Positions 1 to 10,370 of a DNA stretch of 64,000 bases are shown in pieces (position 1 is the stretch's first letter; each line of letters begins with the position of its first letter). Made by a program: the position numbers and the translations under genes. The stretch covers positions 169,070,871-169,134,870 of the forward strand of contig JBOZIK010000001.1 in the NCBI GenBank assembly GCA_051453625.1, given 5' to 3'. The notes under the pieces were generated by a model. That model did not search any database and was not told the DNA's origin. It was given only the letters and a program-made list of their open reading frames with translations. Source of the stretch: Welwitschia mirabilis (Eukaryota > Gnetophyta > Gnetopsida > Welwitschiales).

Positions 1-54
1 CTATTAAAAGATGAACTTCTTGTATATGTTCTCCTAGGGGGTCTAGTAAGGACA

Positions 55-444
55 CCGATGTGGGGATGGGAGGGGAATGGGGGGGGTGGGGGGCTCTCTA
101 ACCCTAGCTATTTATGCTACTCTCCATAGGACTAGGATTAATCCTGAGTATCATGAGGAGTGTTTGCATTTAAGAACTTGAATAAAAAAGAAAGGTAAGT
201 TTACCTGGTGTCCCAAGTTAAGAGCTTTAAGAAATGAAAAATGGATACCTGAAAGCTTAGAAAAAATTTCTAATTGGATGAAGTAATAGTCCACAAGTTC
301 TGCCCTTAGTCCTCATGAAGGCGGTAATGCCTTCCTGCTAATGTATCTATTGGACAGTGTGGGAACTCCACTAGGAAAGAAATGGAGAGCTTCTTATTGG
401 CCTCTGCTTCTAAACGAAATCCGCTTGCCCTATCAGGGGTGCTA
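55..444 (-). pseudogene. LINE A 3' module: plant transposon (Transposase_32/Athila ORF-1-like) domain, partial
   Basis: On the - strand this stretch translates to a block containing ISRKALPPS, GLRAELVDYYFIQ, FSFLKALNLGHQVN and LPFFFIQVL, with stops at several positions. The same block recurs in LINE B (ISWKVLLTP, ELVDRYYIQ, FIFLKALDLGNQVN, LPYFFIQTL) and LINE C (ISRKALLAS, AELVNYYFI, FSFLKALDL). The pattern, a helix with an 'F-L-K-A-L' step and a final LP[FY]FFIQ, resembles the C-terminal half of the 'putative plant transposon protein' family. I infer this from memory of the family, not from a search. In this copy the N-terminal half and the end of zf-RVT are deleted. A very G-rich run lies just beyond it at 60-95. 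Confidence 0.5.
60..96 (+). other. G-rich tract, possible G-quadruplex former
   Basis: There are several runs of four or more G in under 40 bases (for example GGGGGGGG followed by T and GGGGGG). The tract lies in the 3' module of LINE A, where LINE C has a C/T-rich match on the element strand, so it is probably an expanded remnant of element sequence. Confidence 0.4.
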
Positions 445-3390
445 CAGATTTGATAGTACTTCATCATTATGGAAATTAATTCCTTACTACAAACATATTG
501 ATGGAAAAGATGCTATGCTATTTTTGGATTAGACTGGCATATGGGACAGTTAGGATCAACTTGAAATCCCTTTTACACAATTAGTCTCTTATCAAAATTT
601 GCTAATGTTATTTTAGCTAATAGAAAACTTAAATTTTTTTTTTGGGTATTTGTCCCCTCCAATACTTTTTGTAACCAACCTGTTTGTTATACTTCTTGAT
701 AAGAATTTGCTTGGATGTTTCAGTCTGATAAATGTTCAAGTCAATAAGTTGTTGGCTAGCTTTGCATAAATGCTTTCTTAGATATAACACCTCATGATCA
801 ATTGTCCAATTTTTATACTTGCGATTAATTAAACCACACTAGGATTGCCCTCCTTCTTGTAGTCTTCTTAGGATCTTGTGAACTCCTGTAAGAATACAAT
901 CTTTAAATTTTTTAATCCTCCAACCTCCTTACTCCTTTGGATAGGCAATAATCTCTCATTTACAGAGATGTATTCAGTGGTAGTCTTTTCCTCTGACCAA
1001 ATGAAGTCTTTTAAGATTCTATCAATTTTTTGTATGATATTTTTTTAGGAGCTGATAACAAAGGCTATATATTGGAAAGATAAGATTAAGTAGGAGTCTG
1101 TGAGGATGATTTTAGCCTTTGAGGAGAGAAATTTATTGTGCTAGGAACTACACCGCCCTTGGATGAATTCCAAAATATAATTCTAGTTACTTGTATTATG
1201 TCAATTTCGAAGAGGGATGCCTAGGTAGATATCCTGTAGGTCTCCTAACTTTGTATTCAGAATTCAGGCAATTTTGCCCCCTATGATACATTATCTTCCT
1301 AAGATGTGTATTTTTTATTTGTTCCAATTAGTATGANNNNNNNNNNGAAGACCTGTTGCCTCTGCAAATATCGTTATAGCATTTTTGATAGCTTTTGCTT
1401 ACTGACATGTCACCTTGGTTATAATGATAGTATCGCCTGCATAGTGATTGTTGAAAAATTTTTGATCTCCAATTCTAACTCTTGTAACTTCGTTGCTTCT
1501 TAAGAAAACCTGTAAAGCATTTATCATAAAAAAAAAGGTATGGGAATAGGGGGTTCCCTTGTCTTAAACCTTTTCCCACTAAGAAAAAGTTTAATCTATG
1601 GTTGTTGATCTCTATACTAAATTTAGCAGATGCCTGCATATCTAGCCATAGCATAATAATATCTTTAGAGAAGTCTGTTTTCCTAAGAATGCATCATAAA
1701 ACTTTCCAACTAATAGAGTCATAAGCTTTAGCAATATCTAGTTTAGTGATGAGGAGTGGAAATTTATATTTTTTGATAGAACAGATAATCTCATGAGTCA
1801 AAAGTATTTAGTCTTAGATATACTTGGATTAAATGAAGCCAGTTTAGTTCTTTAAAATCACATTGGGAAGTAAGAAGCAGAATTGGCCAATCATGATTTT
1901 TGCAAAGATTCTATAAATGACGTTATAGATCTCTAAGGGTCTGAAGACTTCTAGTTTACTAGAATTCGTTTTTTTGGGTATGAGAACCACTCTAATTCTG
2001 TTCATCTCTCTAGGAATTCATCTATTATAGAAGATTTCTTGCATTACATTATGGAGATTATCCCCTAGGATAGAGAAGTATGATTTGAAGAGCTTGACTG
2101 GCCACCCATCAGGACCAAGGGCTCAGTTATTCTTCATTAATCTGACTTCAATTAAAATCTCTTCTCTACTCAGGGGTTTAACTAGCATGTTATTATTCTC
2201 CTTTGAAACTTTCTTATTTTCTAAAATTAGGTTGGGAGTGATATCATCCCACTCCTAAATTCTCTGAAGATGGGCCTATAGTTCCTTAGCTATTTCCTCT
2301 TTACTTTCTGTGACTTGACCTCTTATAATAAGTCTTCTAATTTTATTATTATATTGTGCTAGTTGGCTTAGTGGAAGAAGAATCTAGTGTGTTTATCACC
2401 CTCTTTAACCACTTAATCCTTGAGCGTTCTCTCCACTAATGTTCTTCATCATCATGCATTTCTTAAAGATCCATTAGGCATTGATATTTTTTGCTTCGAA
2501 TATTATCCTAATTACCTCGCTCATCCTTCTTGGTTTGAATACATTTGAGTTCCTTCTCAAGTTTATCCTTTGAGTCAAATCTCTTCTTATCTTTCCTTCT
2601 CTAATCTCTTATGTGAGCCTTCAAGGCGTTGAGGCCTATGTATAAGAAAGTTATAGGTTGGGTATCATCATAATATGCCCAAATATTTTCAATTAGCACT
2701 CTAGTTTCTGTTCGATTGATCTGATACCATTCCATATGAAATGGAATTTTTGGAGGCAAAAACATCCCAGTCTGAGCATGATGAAACAGTGATTCAAGAC
2801 AATCCTGTTTAGACCACGGGCTTCAAGTGGAAGTTTAGCTAGATACTTCCTAGCCAGTACTCTGTCAATCTTGGACATTATCATCTCAGTACCTACTCTT
2901 TTATTTGACCACATGTATTTGCATTCGGTAACAGGGACATGTGTGAGGGAATATCTTACTAAAAAGTCTTTTAGGATTGAAGCTCCTCTAACGTTCCATT
3001 TGTCTCCATCAAATTTTTTCCATCTATGGAAGCATTGATTAAAGGCACTTAATATTAGCCATTTAGATTTATCTATTACAGTTCTCCGTGGGCTGTAGAT
3101 ATTTGTAATGGTGCAGCCTTCATTTTTAATAAAAATCATAATATGATTCTGGCTATTGCAAATTAGATCTACCTCTTTTTTGGTAGAAACCAAAAGGCCA
3201 CCAGAGTTACCTTGGGCCGCAATAGTAAAAGATGTTCATTGCCATCCTAAATTCATTTTTCCTATATCATTTTTTATCTTCATTCCTTGTAAGCAAATAA
3301 ATAAATATTATTTGAACAAATAAGATTTCAAAGGGTCTTTTTCTTGTAGAAGAATCCTAATCCCCTGCAATTCCATAAGAGATAATTCAT
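445..3390 (-). pseudogene. LINE A ORF2 relic: AP-endonuclease, reverse transcriptase, zf-RVT
   Basis: ORF2 would nick target DNA and reverse-transcribe the element RNA. A start near 3390 reads MNYLLWNCRGLG, the typical opening of the plant LINE endonuclease. It continues with QGNSGGLLVSTKK (about 3215) and the block 3193-2693, where KYMWSNKRVG...SKIDRVLA and GLNRIVLNHC match the W-N-R...S-x-D-R...SDH core. RT blocks follow: GPDGWPVKLFKSYF (about 2125), VVLIPKKTN (about 1985), LDIAKAYDSISWK (about 1720) and GKGLRQGNPLFPYLF (about 1560). The active site reads HYAGD at 1446-1432 instead of the usual Y-x-D-D, so one catalytic Asp is lost. The zf-RVT finger (690-445) is badly decayed. After about 445 the sequence joins the 3' domain, with a deletion compared with LINE C. 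Confidence 0.8.
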
Positions 3391-3573
3391 TAGGGATGTT
3401 TTCGCCCCTTTTTGGGTGCTTATCCTTTTCTTAGTATGTCTTCGATAATAGCTTAAGAACTATTTATGACATTCTTTATTGTTTCTCATTCTTATAGGGT
3501 TCTGTTGCTAGGCCTTCCCTTCATTTGGATCTCCACTTCCTTAGATTCTTTATCATGTAGGGATTATTGGGTA

Positions 3574-4480
3574 TCATTCTTGTCCATAAGAGGTTGAAAT
3601 GGATTCTCCTGTTTTGTAACTTTTTTTTCTTGCTTTCCTTGGGAAAAAAAGTGGTATTTTTTCTAATTTATTCCTTTCATTTCTTATGTCGACATATGTT
3701 CTGATTATAACTAGTATTCCCATAAAAAGTGTAGGTTTCCTTTTGCTTTTCTTCAATATTAATCAGTTTTTTTCTACATTCTTTGCATAGATGATCCAAT
3801 TTTCCATGATGTGAAAATTTCTTCTCAGGAGGAGCACACCTTCTAGAGGAGTGTCCTAATTTCCCACAAACTGTGCAAGAAATTGAAAGGTTCTCATATG
3901 TAACATCTAGATCATAAGTTCCTCATTTAGACTTAAACTTTACAGATTGGATCTTCTTAGTATTCTTAAGGCTTATCTAAATACAAAATTTAGCTAAAAC
4001 TAATCTTGTCTTTTTAATAGTGATTCGATCGAGTTTGATCAGATCTCTAAACTAACCTTTTATTCTCCTTAATAGATCTTCATCCTAGAACTCCAGAGGG
4101 AACTTATGGATGCAGATCCAAATTGAGAGTTTCTTAAACAGATTTGGATCTGATTGCATCCCTAGCGTCCATTTGTCTAAGGAAAGGCCTCTTACTCCAA
4201 AAAACCATGGTCTTATTATGATTATTTTGTCCCAATCTTGTTCATTGTCTAGTTGGAATAAATCTAGCCATTCTAGCATTGTAATAACGTCAACTTTACT
4301 AACTCCTATCCATTTCGTAGAAACCCATTCACAGATCCAATCCAATCAAGGTTAAGGACCAGATGAAACAAACTTGATAATGAGGCTGAATCTAAGCTTC
4401 TTTTCAATTTTACTACATACATCTTCATTGATGTTTAATACAATGGATTTCCCTTTCCTAGAGAATTGGTTCTTCTCCAT
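3574..4480 (-). pseudogene. LINE A ORF1 relic (DUF4283-like plus CCHC zinc knuckle)
   Basis: ORF1 of plant LINEs encodes an RNA-binding protein that coats the element transcript. Here a likely ATG at 4480 opens with MEKNQFSRKGKSIV. The stretch 4345-4085 contains RPWFF and a later KLSIWICIHKFPLEF, the layout of DUF4283 (a ...PWfF... W ...W-hydrophobic-LPLEF pattern). Around 3870-3820 the residues CTVCGKLGHSSRRC give a perfect C-x2-C-x4-H-x4-C knuckle. The last clear part is a lysine-rich tail ending near 3574. Stops near 4350 and frame changes around 3750-4080 break it. It directly precedes ORF2 on the same strand. Confidence 0.7.
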
Positions 4481-4615
4481 TTTGGGGCTAAACCCCTTAA
4501 GAAAACCCTTAAAAAACTAATCAAAACTATGAAATAAAGAACTCTCGTAACTTACTTGATGAAAGTGTGTCCTGTGGTCGAAAATGCCCCCCTCCTTCCT
4601 CCTTCCCCACCCCTC

Positions 4616-5304
4616 NNNNNNNNNNNNNNNNNNNNNNNNNNNNNNNNNNNNNNNNNNNNNNNNNNNNNNNNNNNNNNNNNNNNNNNNNNNNNNNNNNNNN
4701 NNNNNNNNNNNNNNNNNNNNNNNNNNNNNNNNNNNNNNNNNNNNNNNNNNNNNNNNNNNNNNNNNNNNNNNNNNNNNNNNNNNNNNNNNNNNNNNNNNNN
4801 NNNNNNNNNNNNNNNNNNNNNNNNNNNNNNNNNNNNNNNNNNNNNNNNNNNNNNNNNNNNNNNNNNNNNNNNNNNNNNNNNNNNNNNNNNNNNNNNNNNN
4901 NNNNNNNNNNNNNNNNNNNNNNNNNNNNNNNNNNNNNNNNNNNNNNNNNNNNNNNNNNNNNNNNNNNNNNNNNNNNNNNNNNNNNNNNNNNNNNNNNNNN
5001 NNNNNNNNNNNNNNNNNNNNNNNNNNNNNNNNNNNNNNNNNNNNNNNNNNNNNNNNNNNNNNNNNNNNNNNNNNNNNNNNNNNNNNNNNNNNNNNNNNNN
5101 NNNNNNNNNNNNNNNNNNNNNNNNNNNNNNNNNNNNNNNNNNNNNNNNNNNNNNNNNNNNNNNNNNNNNNNNNNNNNNNNNNNNNNNNNNNNNNNNNNNN
5201 NNNNNNNNNNNNNNNNNNNNNNNNNNNNNNNNNNNNNNNNNNNNNNNNNNNNNNNNNNNNNNNNNNNNNNNNNNNNNNNNNNNNNNNNNNNNNNNNNNNN
5301 NNNN
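4616..5304. other. Assembly gap (689 N)
   Basis: All bases are N. The left flank is a C/T-rich tract (CCTCCTTCCTCCTTCCCCAC) at the expected 5' end of LINE A, so the 5' UTR of that element is probably inside the gap. Confidence 0.95.
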
Positions 5305-6264
5305 TGCAATCTTCCAAGACTTGTGCCCTCCTGTGCTACAGATCTATCAAAACCTCTTAGAGCCTCAAAAGCCTAGTAAATCCTTCTCTAGAATTCAACT
5401 TTACCTCATCAGTTGGTCTCATACGTTATCTTCTTTAGTCTTTTACTAAAAACACAATATTTTTCAACAAGTTAAATGTTGGAGCTATAACGGTGACTAA
5501 ACTAAAATTAATTTCTTAGCTTAATGTTTTCACATTAATTAGATATAAAATATAAATTAAATGTAGCATGATACTTTTAAAGATTCATGTTCTTCAACTT
5601 GGTTACTTCATCTAATTCACATAATTACTTAAAAGCAATAGCTCTATTTGCAAAAGATGCCTACACAAAGATGCAATGATGTTTCACATTCTAGTTAGAA
5701 AACATAACTTAGGATAGAACTTTAATAAAATAAATTATAATAAATAAATATGACTTTTTTCATTTGTGGTAGATGTTGATTTAAAAAAAATTAATAACAT
5801 ATCTAATAAATCTTAAATAACTTACAATATCTTACTACCTCAAAGTGCTAATTTTAACATTATGCTGATGCTTGATGCATTCTAAAGATTTTAGTTATTT
5901 GTAATAGAATTGTGTATTAAAACTAGTAAATATTTTATTATTTATACATAAAATGTAGTAAACATATTTTATTTTATTCTTCATTTGGCATGGATGTACT
6001 TAAAAAGTAGGATTCTATAAGGGAATCTTAAATCCATTCATTAGTAATTAGCCTTGTAGATATAGCTTACCTTTATTGTTTATAGTCTATGAACATAATC
6101 CTTTAAAAATATAACTCGCATTTCTTAAATACACTATAGTGGCTCTTATAATTTCATCAATGGATCATGTACTTGATCTTAATGAAAAGCCATGTTTTAT
6201 TAAAAAAGGAAAGAAAGTTTAAAAAAATCTTATCTTAGTATTATTGTCTAATAAACTATAAGAT
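5305..6264. other. AT-rich stretch, nothing recognised
   Basis: No open frame of useful length, no domain and no repeat partner in the window was seen. It probably represents old decayed repeats. Confidence 0.5.
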
Positions 6265-6440
6265 AATAAATGACTACTTACTAGAGTGGTAAGGTCACAA
6301 ACACATGAACCCAGAGGTCCAAAGTTCAAACCCTAGCAGTGACAAGGAATACAAACAGAATAGATTTCATAAGCCTAGTTGCTATTGGACATTTATGTGA
6401 TGTAAAAATTACCTGCTCCCATCTCTTAAAAAAATAATAA
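6265..6440 (+). mobile_element. tRNA-derived SINE candidate
   Basis: An A-box-like run ACTAGAGTGGTAAGGTC (about 6281) is followed about 40 bases later by a B-box-like AAGTTCAAACCC (6322-6333). After a further 90 bases or so an A-rich tail (TTAAAAAAATAATAA) closes the unit. This spacing is that of an RNA polymerase III promoter from a tRNA-derived SINE. It is not a tRNA gene because no cloverleaf can be folded around the boxes. Confidence 0.5.
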
Positions 6441-7255
6441 ACTACAAGATAAATGAAGTATATTTAATTATTTTCAAAGATACATGAAGGATAATTCTAA
6501 CAAATGTTAATTCTCAATTTATCAAACTAAGTGAAATCTTAATCATTAAAAACTATTAAAGCTATAGGATAGTGATCTTTATAATTGTAAGATGAATCTT
6601 ACACATAACTTCTTAACCCAAGAAACACTAATATATAACTAATCACATACAAAATCACTTAAATAATTAAAGATTTCATAAATAAATATTTATTTATAAA
6701 GTAAAGATGCAACTTCATCCTGGAGTTGATTCAAAGGAAATGTAATCAATGGCAGAATAAATTTCTTCCTTTGAAAGCTACGGTCATCCTAGCAAATACC
6801 TGCCTAATCACATCCTTCAAGTACATAGCCTCCATTATCACCCCTCCTAAATTTATAATTAAAAAAATTTAACAAAATGCTAAAGGACTTCATTTGGTAA
6901 AGAGACAAGAATAGAAGAGACATTCACCTTTGTAAGTGGGAGCTCATTGCTCGTCTAAGTGAGATAGGAGGCTAAGGAATTCATAAGCCAAAAGATTAAC
7001 TCCTCATAAGAGCTCACAAAATAATAAAAAGACTACTTGAGGGTGGCCAACTATGAAGTGATCTAACCAATTATAAATATCCAAGCTAGAGCACAAGTGA
7101 AGGAAGATCTTATCTCAGGAAACATCTTTTTAGCACCAAAATAAATCTGAAAAATCTAGGTCTCTCCAATGAAGACATAGCCAAAATAATTCTCCTTAAG
7201 AAATATGATAAAAATGAGGCCTACAAGAGTTTTTGAAAAGAATAGATCCCTGACA

Positions 7256-7610
7256 ACATTAAGATTTTCTATTAGCTGAAGGACCACAATTGACTTTTGA
7301 TAAGAGACCAATTGCTCAATTGTGGCAGTCAAGTTGCTACTAATTGTCCAATCTATTAATCAAGTCAAGAAGATGCACAACACCTATCTCGTCAATGTAA
7401 ATGGAGCCTTAATTTAATGAAATTAATGATAAATTACTATAAGACCAGAAAAGCAACTGAGACATGCTTGAAGGCCTTGATACATTTGATGCTTTGGTAG
7501 ATATGGCATACACGTAATGATTTGATTTTGAATAACACCCTCCTTTCATTTCCTATTAATACTACTAGGTGAATTAGATGGTACTATTCACAAATTTGGA
7601 AAGCTATGAG
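7256..7610 (+). pseudogene. LINE B ORF2 C-terminus: zf-RVT finger and tail
   Basis: The translation IPDNIKIFY-LKDHN-LLIRDQLL...TNCPIY-SSQE matches the zf-RVT pattern (P-x-K-[IV]-x-x-F-x-W-L, then R-x-Q-L, then C-x-x-C). The second Cys of the knuckle is already Tyr. The tail has IWHTRNDLILNN, the usual 'W-x-x-RN-x-[IL]-x' end of plant LINE ORF2. The same frame continues without a shift into the next domain, apart from one in-frame TGA. LINE C shows the same junction in the same frame. Confidence 0.65.
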
Positions 7611-8110
7611 GGTCACGCTAATGTTGGAACTAGCAAATCCAAGCTTGTTTAAAGAATGTCTGACATTCTGTGAGAAGGTGCAGGCCTTAGGTTGGGGAGT
7701 GCTTTTACACAAATTGAAAGGGGAGACTAAGGCTAATATTGCCTTGTTCTATAGAAAGTGTAGAAGGCATTGAGCCACTTTCAGAAGAATCCTAATTAAA
7801 GTCATAGAAGAATCCCTTTCTTACTGACTAGAAATCCTTGTGGAAGGGGAGAGAATTCCACTCAATTTTAGAGGACAAAGGGAGGCCTCTTATTTATTCC
7901 TGGGAGGCATTTCTAAATTATTAAGTGGACACATTAGTTGGAAGGTGCTTCTAACCCCTTAGGGTTTATGTGTAGAGCTAGTAGATAGATACTACATTCA
8001 AATTGGATGTTGTTTGAAGCTTTAAGAATTGAATTTCATCTTTCTCAAGGCCTTAGACCTAGGGAATCAAGTTAATTTACCCTACTTCTTCATCCAGACA
8101 CTACAATGAA
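7573..8110 (+). pseudogene. LINE B: plant transposon (Transposase_32/Athila ORF-1-like) domain
   Basis: The block begins at a possible ATG (KAMRVTLMLEL; LINE C has LKMGATSIIEP at the same place). It contains NPSLFKECLTFCEKVQALGW, then LLHKLKGETKANIALFYRK, LEILVEGERI, KLLSGHISWKVLL and VNLPYFFIQTL. The order (a 'GW-x-x-L-L' helix, an 'x-x-FY' step, a 'LL-x-[IV]P' step and a final LPFFI) fits the N- and C-terminal halves of the plant transposon-protein family. It is usually found alone or in Athila-type LTR elements, so its place behind a LINE ORF2 is unusual. Two stops and at least one frameshift disrupt it. Confidence 0.5.
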
Positions 8111-8642
8111 AAGATACTACATGGAATTTAGGCCTTATTATGGCTTATGGAGATCCGTGAGGGACTTGAAGGTGAAGGGAACCTCCTCCCCTTCCCCTTG
8201 ATAAAGGACTTTAGATGAGACATAGCAAACCAGAGAAAAAAAGAAGAAAATAAATAAGAATGACAAATATTCTCAACATGAATGGGAGAATAAGCTAGAA
8301 GGCTCCTAGACTTAAAGAGGGATAACTCCACTTACCTTAAGAGACTCCTAAGAGGAAGAGTCAATTTCGTCCCCAACATAGAAACAGGGACAATCTCAGT
8401 CTAAATTAGATCAGGAGAAACCCCCATCAATGCGTATGAAGAGAGGCAGTCACAATCAGATTAAGACTAAAAGGACCCCCTTAGAATAAGATAGATATTT
8501 CCAAACACAATAAGGGGACAAAATCTTAGTCCCATTTAAAATTCACCATATAGAAAGAAAATTAAGAAACTCATGAGTATATTAACATGGACCATGCAAG
8601 AAGAGAAGTCTTATTGGCCACAATCCATGGAATGAAGAGGTG

Positions 8643-8825
8643 TCCCTTCTTGACCCTCACATATCCCATAGATCCCCATTGAATGTTATTAAATTGATTT
8701 TTCAGAAGAATACCCTTAGACTTCATCCAAATAAGAACAAAGTAGGAATAGAGGAATTTAAAGAGGTGAATTAGGCTTTTGAGGTTTTGGTAGATGAATT
8801 GGAACATTCTATGGTCTAGTATAAG
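8643..8825 (+). pseudogene. LINE B: degraded DnaJ J-domain
   Basis: One frame reads SLLDPHISHRSPLNVIKLIF, then QKNTLRLHPNKN, then VGIEEFKEVN, a stop, and AFEVLVDELE. This matches helices II-III of a J-domain: 'LK[LI]HPDKN...F-x-x-[VI]-N-x-AF-x-VL-x-D'. The invariant HPD is HPN here (8724-8732), which would abolish Hsp70 stimulation. The stop in EVN-AF falls where LINE C has Gln (CAA to TAG/TAA-type change). About 60 residues of the domain are covered. It lies 530 bases after the transposon-like domain and 280 bases before the element end. Confidence 0.6.
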
Positions 8826-9129
8826 TATAGCCACTTATTCCTCAACTACAAGGAATATTAACTAGATGTTTTATTATAGTTCAAATTAATTATTCCAGAG
8901 CTATGTCATGTTCTCTTTTAGTCTTAATGGCTAGGGAGTTTTCATCCTCATTTCTGCTATTAACATCTCTATCTCATTTCTAGAGTATTCACATGAATCT
9001 TTATAGGTTGGTTTTTGCTATAAATGGATTTACTTATATTCCTCAGCATAGGGTACTTTAACCCCTTCCTGTAACTACTACTTTTTCAATATAATGCTTG
9101 GTCTTTTTTTTAAAAAAAGAAAAAAGATA

Positions 9130-10370
9130 AAGATTTAACATAACTGAAAGATCCTCTAATGAAGTGAACAAGCTTATTAGCCATGAGAAGGCTAAAAGAA
9201 AAAGTACCTATGAAAATGTTCTTATGAACTAAAGTTTTTTGTACTTTTTAATCCTTTTTTTAATATAACTTGCAAAATCTTTACGACTTTTATGAATTCA
9301 GGAATAAACTTTTTAACAAGCTAATCTTGTTAAAGAAAGACCTTAAAGGCTCTTTGATAGTAAAATATTTAAAATAACTTATTACTTGAATTTGACTAGA
9401 ATTATTAGTAGCTCCATATTTAGAAATTTCATGTCCAAGAAGAATACCTTATTGAATACAAAATACAAATTTATTGGGATCTGGTGAGATGCCAAACTTT
9501 CTATACTTGTTAATGATCTTGTAAGTGATTAATGTTATCCTTTGCTTTTTTGAAATATACAATAAAATTATAAAGGTAAATGACCTAAAAAAAAATTTCT
9601 TGTAAACGCCTCACTCACTAGAAGGTTTTCTTAACATTTAAGAGCCTTGATTGCATTCTTTTAAAGGCATATATTTTCAACTTATTTGTAATGGTTGTCC
9701 CTTTTTTTAGATAATAATTTAGTTATAGCCAAAGGATCTATCGGGTAAGGAATAAAACATGTGTCTTAATGTTCATTAGATCATCTCACAACTAATTATC
9801 CAAGCTAAGGTTTATATATATAATGTACTCATTTTGTAGATGGGGACTTTCAACCCTATAGAGAACCTAATACTAAACTAAATCATTTATGTATGCAGAG
9901 CAAGTGTAGTCACATTATGGTTAATTATTTTTCTTTCCACTCATATCAATGCATATATTAAACTATTAACCATGTGTATTAATATTGTTTTGATATAGCT
10001 TCTTAAAATTTGTTTGGGTTACACCCTTTACATTAGCATCTAATAATTGAACTTACTAGTTATGTAGTTATATAACATGGGGATATATACAAATGCCCTA
10101 TTTAACTAGCCAAACCTAAACATAGTAATGGTACACATATACATCCATCTAGTTCTTGATATTCCCACCTAGCTATAGAGAACATAAGTAAGATGAGTAT
10201 TGATTGAGTCCTCATTTAGGGAAGTTACATTAGTAGGAGACAGTAATCCTTAATTGAAGTTATTTTAAGGCTTGTAAAATCAATGTAGAATTTGATATCA
10301 TTGTTCTTATTTCTTATTTATCCTTATTTAAATAAATTACTAAAGTACCTAATTGACTAAATAAAACCTA
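9130..10370 (-). mobile_element. Ty3/Gypsy pol relic (RT to RNase H region)
   Basis: Read on the - strand, the pieces occur in the right order. KFYIDFTSLKITSIKDY (about 10295) corresponds to the 'R-x-C-x-D-[FY]-x-x-L-N-K-x-x-x-K-D' block. SKKAKDNINHLQ and KFGISPDPNKFVF with LLGHEISKYG (9560-9430) are the block after the catalytic loop. VKKFIPEFIKVVKILQ (about 9310) is the connection to RNase H. Stops and frameshifts occur throughout. The catalytic region itself could not be read. LTRs were not found; the 3' side is cut by LINE B. Confidence 0.65.

Larger units (their letters stand above)
1..4615 (-). mobile_element. LINE A: near-complete, decayed LINE with extra 3' domains
   Basis: This is a non-LTR retrotransposon read on the - strand. 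In order from its 5' end it has an ORF1 with a DUF4283-like block and a CCHC knuckle, then ORF2 with endonuclease, reverse transcriptase and zf-RVT blocks, then a plant-transposon-like domain that runs to the window edge. The 5' end falls into the N gap at 4616 and the 3' end lies outside the window. Many stops and frameshifts show it is dead. Its zf-RVT and following domain match LINE B (6705-9115) and LINE C (43595-46290). A 10-base N run lies inside it at 1337-1346. The assignment to LINE is firm; the clade (plant L1-like) is inferred from the domain order. Confidence 0.85.
6705..9115 (+). mobile_element. LINE B: 5'-truncated copy of the LINE A family, with 3' J-domain
   Basis: This is a 2.4 kb LINE fragment on the + strand. 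It starts in the RT thumb/connection region (ILELIQRKCNQWQNKF near 6718, IASIITPPKFIIKKI near 6825, IARLSEIGG near 6950). It continues through zf-RVT (7256-7520), the plant-transposon-like domain (7575-8110) and a J-domain (8643-8825), and ends in a T/A-rich tail at about 9100-9115. The abrupt start inside RT and the A-rich end are typical of 5'-truncated LINE insertion. The last bases (ACCCCTT..., AATATAATGC, then T and A runs) match the 3' end of LINE C. Frequent stops, often where the other copy has Gln or Arg, show long decay. Confidence 0.75.

Noticed and set aside
4517-5449. Several long frames across 4517-5449
   Set aside because: Almost all codons are N; only a few real residues at each end. 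The same applies to long frames over the other gaps.
5305-5450. Another J-domain at the right edge of the 4616-5304 gap (TAGGCTTTTGAGGC on the - strand)
   Set aside because: Only the 'AFE' tripeptide agrees; no HPD or helix II around it.
6322-6333. tRNA gene at the 6.3 kb B box
   Set aside because: No acceptor stem or anticodon arm can be formed; A-rich tail indicates a SINE.
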